Source of the DNA: Sphingobium herbicidovorans
Lineage (GTDB): Bacteria; Pseudomonadota; Alphaproteobacteria; Sphingomonadales; Sphingomonadaceae
Length of the DNA: 64,000 nucleotides
Assembly: GCF_002080435.1 (NCBI RefSeq)
Contig: NZ_CP020540.1
Coordinates: 186,001-250,000 of the forward strand
Reading direction: 5' to 3'
Both the position numbers and the translations under genes were made by a program. Position 1 is the first letter of the stretch. Each line of letters starts with the position of its first letter. Of the stretch, positions 28,443 through 37,252 are shown piece after piece. Under the pieces are notes generated by a model. It ran no database searches and was not told the origin of the DNA. It saw only the letters and a list, made by a program, of their open reading frames with translations.

Positions 28443-30572
28443 GATCGCCCAGGCATCGGCATAGGCATTGTATACGGCGATCTGTTCTTCGCTGAGCCGA
28501 TGCTCGAGGATGTCATATTCGACGCCGGCGAAGCTGAGCGCCCGCGCGGCATAGAGGCCCTGCGCCTTGAGGTCGCGGGCGATCAACTCCATCGCTGCGA
28601 TGCCGCCGCGGCGAAGCGATTCCACGAAGGCCCGCCGGTCGGCGAAGGCCGTCTGCGGTCCCCACAATCCGAGGCGTGTCGCATAAGCGAGGTTGCTGAC
28701 GTCCGAGGCGCCCGTCGCCGAAGCGTAGAGAATCCGGGCGCGCGGAGCGAGATTTTGGAGGCGGACGCCGGCGATGCCCTGTTCGGATCCTTTCGTGGCG
28801 CCGAACCGGCCCTCGCCACCGGCCACCCCGGCCATCTCATGCGCCTCGTCGAAGACGATGACGCCGCTGAAATCCTCACCCATCCATTCGATCAGCTGGC
28901 GCAGCCGCGTGCCCCTGTCACCGCGGTTGGAGCGCAGGGTGGCATAGGTCAGGAAGAGGATCCCATCGCCCAGCGCGATCGGGGTGCCGAGCTTCCACTG
29001 GTTGAGATGCTGGATGTCGAGCGGCAAGCCGCCAAGCGCCGACCAGTCGCCCCGCGCGTCTTCGATCAGCGTCTCGCTCTTGGATATCCAGAGGTGGCGG
29101 CGGTTGCCGCGCAACCACTGGTCGAGGATGACGCCCGCCACCTGCCGCCCCTTGCCGGCGCCCGTGCCATCGCCAAGGAAAAAGCCCGTCCGATAGGCAT
29201 TGCCGGCCTCTGCCGGCAACAGCGAAAGCCCCTCCTCGCTAGATACGAACCGGCCCGGAAGGTCACGCTCGAACGCCGCGCCAGCGTAGATCAGCGTTTC
29301 GAGCTGCGCGTCCGAGAGCAGGCCGTCGTCCAAGATCCTGGCCGGCAGCACGGGTTCATAAGCGACCGAGGGTGCGGCAATCGATCCCATTGCCTGCGAT
29401 TCGACCAGCGCGCTTGGGTGCTCACGGGCATCGGCAATCAGCAGACGGCTCGGCCGATAGGGCAGGTAAATCCCTTGCGGTTCGCCCGCGGGCGCCGGCG
29501 CGTCGAGACGGTGATAGGCGACCGCGCGGATCGTGGGCAGGGTTACCGCCACACGCGAGCTTACGGGGCGGGTCCGCCGCGTAAGGCCCCGGAACAATCC
29601 GCTGGGGCGGGAGATCGGTTGCGGCGTGGGGGCGCACGGGGTCGCCATCGCATCGACGGCCGCGAGCGCAGCGCCGAACGTCGTACAGGTCTGGCGTGAG
29701 ACGCAATCCCCTGCCCCGCCCTTTTCGAGGAGAATGAGCTGAACCGCTTGCCCGGTGCCGTGCTTGGTATAGGCATTGGGCGGCAGGTCGAGATGCAGCC
29801 GGAGATGTGCGCCCGCGGTGGCGTGCAGCCAATCCGCGTCCCCTGTCTCGATGCGATCGGGAAGAATGACGGCGCAGCGCCCGCCTGGTGCGAGGCGCAA
29901 GAGCGCGGAGCGCAGGTGGCGAAGCGCAGCGTGGCGGTCGCGCCCCCGTCCCTGGCTCCGCGAGAAGGGCGGGTTGATGAGCACGACGCTCGGCACCAGT
30001 TGCGGATCGAGCATGTCGTCGATCAATTCGCCGTCATGCGTGCTCAATGTGCCCTCGGGAAGGGCATGACGCAGCAAACGCGCGCGCCAGGCATCGATCT
30101 CATTGAGGAGAAGGCGAGCGCCGGCAAAATGACCGTGTACGGCCAAGAGCCCGGTCCCGGCCGAGGGCTCGAGTACGATATCGCTTGCCGTGATCGCGGC
30201 TGCCCTGGCGGCAAGGAAGCCGATCGGTGCCGGTGTCGAGAATTGCTGGAACGCGACCTGCGTTTCGCTACGCACGCTGTGCGTCGGAAGCGCCGCCGTC
30301 ATGGCGATCAGCTGGGCGAGCCGCACATTCGCATCTGCCGGGAGTGTTGTGTTCTTCAGATGGAGTATCTGCGCGAGTTCGAGCACATCATAGGCGTCGC
30401 GCAATGACCATGAGCCATCCGCGCTCGAGCCACCGAAGGCGGAGGTCATCCCGGCAAGGAGGTCGTTACGTGCAACCGAACGGCCTTCGGACAGCCGGTC
30501 GGCTATGCCTTGAGCAGCGGTCCGGGCGGGATCATCGAGCGGCAGCGTGAGCGCGAGGGGTTGTGTGGCCAT
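28443..30572 (-). pseudogene. Methyltransferase/Strawberry-notch helicase, N-terminal part
   Basis: First 710 codons of a ~1,400-residue plasmid protein. From ATG 30572 (GGAG seven bases upstream), residues ~100-290 form an adenine-type DNA methyltransferase (QQFSTPAPIGFLAARA, LEPSAGTGLLAVHG for SAM, LINPPFSRSQG as catalytic NPPF). Residues ~360-700 are the first helicase lobe (FFLGDGTGAGKGRQVAGVILDQW Walker A, GVIVFDEAHEMAG Walker B/DEAH, RILYASATGASDVSNLAYATRLG). The role is inferred as plasmid DNA modification, anti-restriction or replication support. As it stands the frame continues into RIT2 for 22 residues and stops, yielding a protein lacking the second lobe. Confidence 0.9.
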
Positions 30573-30638
30573 GGGGTATCTCCGGGTCTGACACCTGGCA
30601 TCAGCGCCAGGTCATCAGCCTGAAGGCCCCCTCCCCTC

Positions 30639-31505
30639 TCAGGCCGCCTCGGTGGCCCGGCGGACACGCCAAGCATCATTCCAGTCCGCGTGCCGTTCCG
30701 GGAGGCGGAGCACCAGTTCGCGTCCATGGGCTGTGAGATGCGGCCGAGCTTTTTTGAGCATGGCGGCAGCGGCGGCACCGCGATCGCCATAGACGATGAT
30801 ACGCTTGACCCGTTCGGGGATGGCGACAAGCCCAAGGCGTTCGACCCCGCCCAGTGCCCAGGTCGGCGTTCCGAACCAGGCCATTGCTGAAAGGGCGTCC
30901 TCGATGCCTTCGGCAAGGCCAAGCTCCTCGTCGGCCGGCGCCAGACGAATGGCCGCGTCGCCGAGAAGGCCAAGGGCAATCTTCGGTTTTGGCAAGGGTT
31001 TGTGCAGGATGTCGGCGAGATCGAGGCAGGTCCGCTGGACGGCGACAACTCCCAGATCATTCTCGACCGCGGCGATCATCGCCGGAAAGTACCGGCGACG
31101 CTCACCGGCCCCGACGATGGTGCGCGGATTGTAGCGCAGACAACGCGGATAGGGAGGAGCAAGACCGCGTGCGGCAAGGTAATCGGCCGCTGGCGAGCCG
31201 GCTATGGGCTGGCTTGCCTTCCATAGCCGAAGCGCGAGAGCGCGATGGTCGGCCATCGCCTTCGGGCGCGGCATGGTGAGCGGCACCGCATCGTGAAGTT
31301 TCCGCCGGCGCAGGGCAGTCAGAACGTCGCGCGTATCGCAGCCAGCAAAGCAGTGGAACAAGATCGCCCGTTCGCCCAGGCGCACTGACAGGCTGGGGCC
31401 ATGATCGTCATGAGCCGGGCAACGGCATTCGCCGCACGTCCCGCGCCACGTTCCGCCGAGGGCTTCGACAATGGCTTTGGCGCGATGGGAAGCAGCTAGG
31501 GGCAT
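30639..31505 (-). CDS. Toprim-domain, primase-like zinc-finger protein
   Basis: 288 residues. The N-terminal CHC2-type zinc-binding segment has CGECRCPAHDDHGPSLSV and LFHCFAGCDTRDVL. The C-terminal toprim-like domain has ELGLAEGIEDALSAMAWFG (catalytic Glu), ALGGVERLGLV and RIIVYGDRGAAAAAM, with D-R-G where toprim usually has DxD/DxN. I chose ATG 31505 with AAGGA upstream rather than the preceding TTG. Lying between SSB and the helicase gene, it is probably a plasmid replication or conjugative-strand priming factor. No helicase domain of its own. Confidence 0.85.
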   Translation of the reverse strand: MPLAASHRAKAIVEALGGTWRGTCGECRCPAHDDHGPSLSVRLGERAILFHCFAGCDTRDVLTALRRRKLHDAVPLTMPRPKAMADHRALALRLWKASQPIAGSPAADYLAARGLAPPYPRCLRYNPRTIVGAGERRRYFPAMIAAVENDLGVVAVQRTCLDLADILHKPLPKPKIALGLLGDAAIRLAPADEELGLAEGIEDALSAMAWFGTPTWALGGVERLGLVAIPERVKRIIVYGDRGAAAAAMLKKARPHLTAHGRELVLRLPERHADWNDAWRVRRATEAA

Positions 31506-31567
31506 CAACTAATCCTTGCAAAGTGGTGGAGCGCCGCTGCCGGTTGCGCCCTCCCCTCTCCGCCAAT

Positions 31568-31894
31568 TCAGCCAGGCATGCCCTTGGCTGCGAGGATACC
31601 GAATTCCTCGACGATGCGATCGGTTGTGTAATGGGTCACGCCGTCGCGTTCATAGGAGCTGTCCTTGAGCCGCCCGGCAATCCGCACCAGATCCCCGACT
31701 TGGGCTCGGTCGGCGATATGCTTGCGCTGGCCCTCGCTGAAGACGCTCACGCGGTTCCAGTGACTGTCTTCCTGCCATTCGTCATCGTCACCCTTGCGGC
31801 GGTAATTCGCGCAGACCGACAGCAGGGTGACTTTCGGTCGCGCATCGATTTCGCCGATCCGGCCGATGATCTCGAACTTGGCGAAGTTGATCAT
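31568..31894 (-). CDS. ssb: Single-stranded DNA-binding protein (short form)
   Basis: 108 residues comprising one OB fold: NFAKFEIIGRIGEID, VTLLSVCANYRRKGD, HWNRVSVFSEGQRKHIADRAQVGDLVRIAGRLKDSSYERDGV. It lacks the long acidic-tipped C-terminal tail of chromosomal SSB (no DDDIPF), a common trait of plasmid SSB-like proteins, so it may not recruit host partners. First gene of a minus-strand set with the toprim protein and helicase. Confidence 0.88.
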   Translation of the reverse strand: MINFAKFEIIGRIGEIDARPKVTLLSVCANYRRKGDDDEWQEDSHWNRVSVFSEGQRKHIADRAQVGDLVRIAGRLKDSSYERDGVTHYTTDRIVEEFGILAAKGMPG

Positions 31895-32124
31895 GCACCC
31901 TCCATTCGTGACGTCCTTTGGTGAGGAAGCCTATCGTGGACGGCCAACTTCGCGTATCCCTCCAGGCAGGGGGATTGAAGGTTTGCTTCAAGCGCAGCGC
32001 CAATCTCTTTCTCAAAATAAAAATATCAAAACGCCGCTGCTCGCAGCGGAAGCTTTTCCGATTCAAAAGGATTCAGATTCGGGAAGCCGAAAGCCCAGCG
32101 TTTCTGCGGGCTTGAGCAAGCCTA

Positions 32125-32229
32125 TCCTGACCGGACGGGGGATTTTGCCTGCCCTTGTGGGGGCTCATTCCTGACCGATCGGGGGATGCAACCTGACCGG
32201 TTGGGGCTTTCCTGACCGCATGGGGGCCA
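32125..32229 (+). repeat. Iteron cluster, four direct copies
   Basis: Copies at 32125, 32169, 32191 and 32210, each about 20 bp with the pattern (T/A)CCTGACCGnnnGGGG. The last three are close-packed (22 and 19 bp apart); the first is 44 bp away. Presumed RepA binding sites for replication initiation and copy control. Confidence 0.85.
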
Positions 32230-32373
32230 GGCTCTGTTGGGCGCGATTCGCTCGTCATATCGCTCGTCAGGGACGTTCTTCGCCCTCCCCGCGGCCGTTT
32301 GCGAGGGTCAGATCGCTTTGAAACGCGACTCGGCGTACTTCCTTGTGTTTTGTCGTTTCGGGGTGAAGTTCCA

Positions 32374-32393
32374 TCCTGACCTCTTGGGGGCCG
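32374..32393 (+). repeat. Iteron copy 5, near repA
   Basis: TCCTGACCTCTTGGGGGCCG, 93 bases before the repA start. It could be the operator through which RepA represses its own gene. The same 16-base unit recurs, inverted, after repA and inside parB. Confidence 0.8.
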
Positions 32394-32485
32394 AAACCGC
32401 CGTCTATCCTGCCCTGACTTGACGCAAGAGGACAGGTCAGGCAGATTTTCTTCCACGCCGGACGAATCGGTGCAGACTTCATGGC

Positions 32486-33649
32486 ATGGATGACGAACAA
32501 GCCCTAGACCACGCTGTAACGCCCTCCCCCGCCGGTGATGATGCTTCTCCGGGGCGGGCGATGCGGGTGGCTGCCGCCCTGCAGGCCAAGGGCGGCGACG
32601 AGTTCGCCAAGCCCGGCAGCATCGTTGAGGTCAAGTTCGTCAAAGGCCAGTCGCTGAGCCTGACCGCTTCGCGTTTGCTTGCGCTGATGATTTTGACTGC
32701 GGGCGGTGATGCCTGGGAGGACCGCCCGCACAAGATGCGAAAGGCGGATATTCGCCGCGGCCACAAGGGCAATGAGCGCATCTCGGATATGCTCGAGGAA
32801 CTGCATCGCACGCTTTTTGCGGTCGATGATAAGTCCTGGCGCGGCAAGAAGGCGACGCTGCGCTTTTCTCTGATCTCATCATCGCGCGAAGAAGTGGAGG
32901 ACGAGGAGGGCGCTGAGGCAGGGTGGATCGAGTGGGAGTTCACGCCCGACGCTCGGAAACTGATTCAGGAATCGGAGACCTATGCGGTCCTGAACCGGCA
33001 GGCGGTGCTCGGCTTTCGGTCGACCTATGCGCTAAAGCTGTACGAGATCGGGGCATTGCGGTTGCATCGACGCCAGTCGCTATGGAAGGGCGACATGACG
33101 GCACTGCGTGCGCTGCTCGGCATCGCGCCAGACGTTTACAAGGACTTTGCGCAGCTGCGCCGCAAGGTTCTCGAAAAGGCGAAGGCCGAAATCGACCAGC
33201 TCGCTCATTTCCGTGTGGAGTGGCGGGAAATCCGTCAGGGTCGAACCGTCACCGAGATCGAATTTCGTTTTGAGCCAAAGGATGCGCCTGAGCAGATAGC
33301 GACCGTGGATGAAATTGCCCGACACTCTGCGGGGAGGAAGGCGAGGCGCGAGGACGAGGTCGAGACTGTGGCCGTCGAAGCCGTCACGCAGGCGGCGGTG
33401 GCGGCCTTGGTGTCAAAGGATAAGACTGGGGCAGGGGAGGTTACCTTCCCAAACGGCACGATCCGATTTGGGTCGGACACGCTCGCGGCCATTGGCCGTT
33501 CGGCCGGCGGTGGTTGGGACATCGACCTGATTGCCGACGCCTATCGCGCGCAGATGGGTGAGAGGCTGGCGAAGCTGAAGGGCGCCAAGCTGATCGCGTC
33601 CTGGACCGGCTTTTGCGAGAGCTTCCTGGCGCGGCGCGGGCGCCCTTGA
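32486..33649 (+). CDS. repA: Plasmid replication initiator, Rep_3 type
   Basis: 387 residues with two winged-helix domains as in Rep_3/RepB-family initiators. N-terminal: SLSLTASRLLALMILTAGGD, HKGNERISDMLEELHRTLF. Second winged helix: EFTPDARKLIQESETYAVLNRQAVLGFRSTYALKLYEIGALRL and YKDFAQLRRKVLEKAKAEIDQLAHFRVEW. It binds the iterons at 32125-32393 to open the origin. A C-terminal extension of ~110 residues is unlike the core family. ATG 32486 has no strong ribosome site. Confidence 0.9.
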   Translation: MDDEQALDHAVTPSPAGDDASPGRAMRVAAALQAKGGDEFAKPGSIVEVKFVKGQSLSLTASRLLALMILTAGGDAWEDRPHKMRKADIRRGHKGNERISDMLEELHRTLFAVDDKSWRGKKATLRFSLISSSREEVEDEEGAEAGWIEWEFTPDARKLIQESETYAVLNRQAVLGFRSTYALKLYEIGALRLHRRQSLWKGDMTALRALLGIAPDVYKDFAQLRRKVLEKAKAEIDQLAHFRVEWREIRQGRTVTEIEFRFEPKDAPEQIATVDEIARHSAGRKARREDEVETVAVEAVTQAAVAALVSKDKTGAGEVTFPNGTIRFGSDTLAAIGRSAGGGWDIDLIADAYRAQMGERLAKLKGAKLIASWTGFCESFLARRGRP

Positions 33650-33652
33650 GCC

Positions 33653-33674
33653 GAAATTGCACCGGTGCAATTTC
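33653..33674. promoter_or_regulatory. Candidate parS palindrome 1
   Basis: 22-bp perfect palindrome whose inner 18 bases are AATTGCACCGGTGCAATT, 4 bases after the repA stop. The second copy is at 35058. Located on both sides of parA, it is the likely ParB site. Confidence 0.8.
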
Positions 33675-33684
33675 AGGGTGGCTA

Positions 33685-33701
33685 GCCCCCAAGAGGTCAG
33701 G
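33685..33701 (-). repeat. Inverted iteron copy between repA and parA
   Basis: On the minus strand CCTGACCTCTTGGGGGC, identical to the core of iteron 5. It is outside the main origin and next to parS 1. Confidence 0.8.
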
Positions 33702-33845
33702 TTGTAGGCGTGCGCACGAAAGGCTGGCGACGCAATTCGAGGCAATTGGGCCGACCGGGCCTACTCACTTGCGAAAATAAGCCTTTCATTGACCTAAAAG
33801 TGCAAATTGAGCTATGGCCCCTACAGTTTCGCAAGGGGGCCTATC

Positions 33846-35048
33846 TTGGCTGCATCACTCGATATTGAGGGCACGCAGGATCTGCTGTCCGTCTCAACGC
33901 TTGCACAACGGACCAGCTCTGTTCTCGAGCGGCTCCGCGACTCTGCGCGTAGCGCCCGGGCGGACGAACGGCGCGAGCCCACCTTCCCGATCGGTAAAGC
34001 GGCCGAACTGGTCGGCCGGACCGCGGCGGCCATTCGCGAGGCCGAGAAGGACGGCCGCTTGCCGCCGCCTCCGCGAACCGAAAATAATCGGCGCGTCGGT
34101 TATACCTTGGCGCAGCTCAATGACATGCGGGGATTGTTCGGCACCCGGCCCTGGCGGGCTGCCACCGACCCCTGCTGCGTCATCGCGGTGCAGAACTTCA
34201 AGGGCGGGGTCGGGAAATCGACCCTATCGGTGCACTTGGCTCAATATCTCGCGATCAAGGGCTATCGGGTGGCTCTCATAGATTGCGACAGCCAGGCGTC
34301 GGCAACGACGCTCTTCGGCTATGTTCCCGACCTCGACCTGACCGAGGAGGACACGCTCTATCCGTTCCTGCGGCACGACGACATGGAGTCGCTCGACTAT
34401 GCCTTGCGCAAGACCCACTTCGACGGTCTGGAGCTTGTCCCGGCCAATCTGCGGCTCTTCCAGTCGGAATATGAAATCGCGGCGCGCATGGCGCGGGGGC
34501 AGGGGAACCTGATCGACCGCATGGCGCAAGGCATTGCGAGCATTGCCGATCGGTTCGATGTCGTCGTTCTCGATCCGCCGCCTGCGCTCGGTGCGATCTC
34601 GCTTTCGGTGCTGCGTGCGGCCAATGCACTGGTCGTGCCAGTGCCGCCGACGGTGATGGACTTCTCGTCGACTGCAGCCTTCCTCGCCATGCTCGACGAG
34701 ACCATCGAGACCCTGGCTGATCGCGGCTTGGCCCCGTCGCTGCAGTTTCTGCGCTTCGTGGCCTCCAAGGTCGACGAGAACAAGTCGATGCAGAAGGAAT
34801 TGCTGAACTTGATGCGGACCCTTTTCGGCCACGCGATCGTGCGCACACCGCTCAAGGATTCGGCGGAAATCGACAATGCGACGGCGCGGCTGATGACGGT
34901 CTATGAGCTTGACGGACCTGTCACCAGTTCGGCGGTGCGCAACCGCTGCCTCGCCTATCTCGACGGCGTGAACAGTGAAATCGAGGTCGACATCCGGTCG
35001 ATGTGGCCCAGCCATCTGGCGCGCTTGCGCAAGGAGGGCCTCGCCTGA
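33846..35048 (+). CDS. parA: ParA-family partition ATPase
   Basis: 400 residues. The N-terminal helix-turn-helix extension (FPIGKAAELVGRTAAAIREAEKDGRL, VGYTLAQLNDMR) marks the type Ia class that also autoregulates. The deviant Walker A is NFKGGVGKSTLSVHLAQYLA, A' is ALIDCDSQASATTLFG, and Walker B is FDVVVLDPPPALG. TTG 33846 with AAGGGGG seven bases upstream is preferred; the frame is open back to 33807. With parB and two palindromes it forms a complete partition locus. Confidence 0.92.
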   Translation: MAASLDIEGTQDLLSVSTLAQRTSSVLERLRDSARSARADERREPTFPIGKAAELVGRTAAAIREAEKDGRLPPPPRTENNRRVGYTLAQLNDMRGLFGTRPWRAATDPCCVIAVQNFKGGVGKSTLSVHLAQYLAIKGYRVALIDCDSQASATTLFGYVPDLDLTEEDTLYPFLRHDDMESLDYALRKTHFDGLELVPANLRLFQSEYEIAARMARGQGNLIDRMAQGIASIADRFDVVVLDPPPALGAISLSVLRAANALVVPVPPTVMDFSSTAAFLAMLDETIETLADRGLAPSLQFLRFVASKVDENKSMQKELLNLMRTLFGHAIVRTPLKDSAEIDNATARLMTVYELDGPVTSSAVRNRCLAYLDGVNSEIEVDIRSMWPSHLARLRKEGLA

Positions 35049-35057
35049 TGCGAGCAA

Positions 35058-35075
35058 AATTGCACCGGTGCAATT
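35058..35075. promoter_or_regulatory. Candidate parS palindrome 2
   Basis: AATTGCACCGGTGCAATT, perfect, between parA and parB, just ahead of the parB ribosome site. Confidence 0.8.
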
Positions 35076-35092
35076 CCGGGTAGAAGGGGTGG

Positions 35093-36109
35093 ATGATGAG
35101 CAAGAAAAACGCCAACTTCGCGGCTGATCTGGTCGCCGGAATCGACCCAGGGGCGCAAGCCCCAGCGGCGCGGCGCCCTGGCATCGGTGCGAGCGTCCTG
35201 GCGGGTCGAGAAAGCCGGCTCGCCGAATTGGCGACGGGCAGTGTCGTCTCACGCACCCATGAACTCGTTGATCCGGCACGTTGCCGGATGTGGGTCGGCC
35301 ACAACCGCGAATATGCGCTGCTTAACGAGGAGCGGTGCGCCGATCTCATCGAAAGCATCAAGGCGCAGGGAAAACAGGAAATGCCTGCCATCGTCCGGCG
35401 GGTGAAGGACGATCCTGCTGTCGATTTCGAGGTGATCTGCGGCGCGCGCAGGCATTGGACGATCAGCTGGCTTCGTGCCCATAACTATCCGGATTTCCGC
35501 TTCCTCGTCGATATCCGTAGCCTTACCGACGAGGAGGCGTTCCGGCTTGCGGACCTGGAAAACCGGGCGCGCGATGATCTTACTGACCTGGAACGGGCGC
35601 GCGACTATTTGCGCGCCCTCGACGCCTATTACGAGGGGCGCCAGAAGGTCATGGCCGAGCGAATCAATGTGACGGAAAGCTGGCTTAGCCGTTATCTCGA
35701 CCTTGCTCGGCTGCCGGCGGAACTGATGGCGGCCTTCGCCCTCCCGCAGGATCTGAGGATCAAGCATGTCACGGCGATCAAACCGCTTCTGAAACCGGAG
35801 GACCGGCGTCAGCGTGTATTTACTGAGGCGACGCGGCTCGCGGAGGCGCAGGCCAATCGCGGGATGCCGATGCCGGTTCCTGAGGTCATCCGCGCGCTCG
35901 CTCTGGCCGCCGATCCCCCCAAGAGGTCAGGTTCCCCCAAGAAGTCAGGAAAGCCGGAAACGATCGTGTCCGAAGGGGGAAAACCGCTGCTGAAAGTGGA
36001 GGCGGTGGATCGCAAGGGTCTCAAGCTAATCCTGCTTCCGCATGCCGGTGGTACGCGGGCTGAAGCGGAGGCCGCGTTGAAAGCCCTGCTCGATCAGCAT
36101 TGGAGCTAG
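35093..36109 (+). CDS. parB: ParB-family partition protein
   Basis: 338 residues. ParB N-terminal domain: RMWVGHNREYALLNEERCADLIESIKAQGKQEMPAIVRR and VICGARRHWTISWLRAH. Central helix-turn-helix: QKVMAERINVTESWLSRYLDLARLPAELMAAF. A C-terminal dimer-like region follows a linker PPKRSGSPKKSGK, whose codons carry two inverted iteron copies. GGAT/AGAAGGGG precedes ATG 35093. Binds the two flanking palindromes, by inference. Confidence 0.92.
   Translation: MMSKKNANFAADLVAGIDPGAQAPAARRPGIGASVLAGRESRLAELATGSVVSRTHELVDPARCRMWVGHNREYALLNEERCADLIESIKAQGKQEMPAIVRRVKDDPAVDFEVICGARRHWTISWLRAHNYPDFRFLVDIRSLTDEEAFRLADLENRARDDLTDLERARDYLRALDAYYEGRQKVMAERINVTESWLSRYLDLARLPAELMAAFALPQDLRIKHVTAIKPLLKPEDRRQRVFTEATRLAEAQANRGMPMPVPEVIRALALAADPPKRSGSPKKSGKPETIVSEGGKPLLKVEAVDRKGLKLILLPHAGGTRAEAEAALKALLDQHWS
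35916..35949 (-). repeat. Two iteron-like units inside the parB coding sequence
   Basis: On the minus strand, CCTGACTTCTTGGGGG (35934-35949) and CCTGACCTCTTGGGGG (35916-35931), 18 bases apart. The second is identical to iteron 5; the first differs by one base. They encode PPKRSGSPKKSG. RepA could bind here. Confidence 0.82.
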
Positions 36110-36152
36110 GACAATCTTCAGCGGTTCTGAGATGTGAGAGTTTTGTCTTCAC

Positions 36153-36524
36153 ATGTTAAATATGGACTGCCCAATGACTGCGGCCTTCCAGGATGACATT
36201 CGCGAGAATGAGATCATCGCGCCCCGTCGTCTGGCGGAGCGCCTGCGCTTCTCCATGGCGCATTTGGCTCGCGTTGCTCGCCTGGATCGTAAGGCCATGA
36301 CTCTGTATCCCTCCGCCCCGACCGTGCAGATTAAACTGGAGGAAATAGCCCGAGTTATAACGCGAGCGGCAGAACTTGCAGGCGAAGAAGGCAAGGCGGT
36401 TATCTGGTTCAAGCATCAACCCCTTTCTGGAGTTGGGAAAACGGCTGCGGAATTGGTTGCGAATGGCGATATCGATATCGTCATGGAAGATCTCGATCGT
36501 ATGGCTGCCGGGGTCTATTCCTGA
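36153..36524 (+). CDS. Orphan antitoxin-like protein (MbcA/ParS toxin-binding domain)
   Basis: 123 residues. N-terminal half with a helix-turn-helix-like LAERLRFSMAHLARVARLD; C-terminal half resembling the Xre/MbcA/ParS toxin-binding domain (AVIWFKHQPLSGVGKTAAELVANGDIDIVMEDLDRMAAGVYS). A dedicated toxin gene is not next to it in the same direction; the RES toxin at 36569 converges on it and has its own antitoxin. It could cross-neutralise that toxin or be a decoy. Start uncertain (ATG 36153 or 36174), no good ribosome site. Confidence 0.65.
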   Translation: MLNMDCPMTAAFQDDIRENEIIAPRRLAERLRFSMAHLARVARLDRKAMTLYPSAPTVQIKLEEIARVITRAAELAGEEGKAVIWFKHQPLSGVGKTAAELVANGDIDIVMEDLDRMAAGVYS

Positions 36525-36568
36525 CAGGCGTCACTCGATGCCGAAAGGCTAGCTTGTCCGCAGGACCT

Positions 36569-37252
36569 TTAGGTGAATGTCTTCTTCTCGTAGACGGTGA
36601 CAATCGCCCGGCCATCCCAAACGTAGCACAGGTGCCGCTCCTGTCGGCAGTTTGCGAGTAGGCGAGGGCGGAACACCGCGGCGCACTCGCCGTCGGTGTC
36701 GCGCACGCTTTGGTATACGATGCCATCCGAACCTTGCTCACGCAGGTGTCGGCCAAGCGCCTGACCGGCGGCATAGCTGTCCGGGGCATAGAGGGCAGGG
36801 CGTTCATCCCGCAGGCCGCGAATATCGTGGAGCATGGCGTCCAAGTCGACCGCGTAGACGCGCATGTCGAGTTCCTGCGCCGGTTCGTGGGTGTACGCCA
36901 TGAAGCGGGTTCGGTGATGGCTCGTCTCGGCAACCGCAGTCTCGATGGTGTTGGCAGCATAGAACAACCCGAAACTGCCGTCACAGAATCGGCTGCCATC
37001 TGGATTGAGGTGGGTGAAGGCTGCCATGATTGCCGATGTCCCGGGTCCCGATACGCGGTCCTCCGATGGGACGAGCGCGAGGTCCCCGACCTCGTCGCGA
37101 AGCCGGTCGTTGGTCATCGCCTCGATCGCATAGACCGCTTCTAAATCGGCCGGATCCGCTACGTCTTCAAACAGCGATATGGGCGGGAACCGGCTTGCGA
37201 CGATCCGATAGCACGGTTGCCACCGCACTTGCGTCGTCGCAATAGCATCCAT
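36569..37252 (-). CDS. RES-domain toxin (NAD-degrading type)
   Basis: 227 residues, RES family. Seen: QPCYRIVASRFPPISLFEDVADP (R/Y pocket), GSFGLFYAANTIETAVAETSHHRTRF (the Y...E motif), YAPDSYAAGQALGRHLREQGSDGIVYQSVRDTDGECAAVFRP (S of the RES triad region). RES toxins deplete NAD by phosphorolysis or hydrolysis. The ATG overlaps the stop of the upstream antitoxin gene (ATGA), the standard order for this system. Intact. Confidence 0.88.
   Translation of the reverse strand: MDAIATTQVRWQPCYRIVASRFPPISLFEDVADPADLEAVYAIEAMTNDRLRDEVGDLALVPSEDRVSGPGTSAIMAAFTHLNPDGSRFCDGSFGLFYAANTIETAVAETSHHRTRFMAYTHEPAQELDMRVYAVDLDAMLHDIRGLRDERPALYAPDSYAAGQALGRHLREQGSDGIVYQSVRDTDGECAAVFRPRLLANCRQERHLCYVWDGRAIVTVYEKKTFT

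Larger units (their letters stand above)
31895..32485. other. Plasmid replication origin region
   Basis: 591 bases without a gene, between ssb (minus) and repA (plus). It holds an A/T-rich stretch at about 32008-32032 (CTCAAAATAAAAATATCAAAA), a plausible unwinding element in a GC-rich replicon, and at least five iteron copies at 32125-32393. The repA promoter should also lie here but no clear boxes were found. No DnaA box was recognised. Confidence 0.75.

Noticed and set aside
32125..32393. CRISPR-like array
   Set aside because: Repeats are short, irregularly spaced, G-tailed direct copies beside a Rep gene; they are iterons, and there are no spacers or cas genes.
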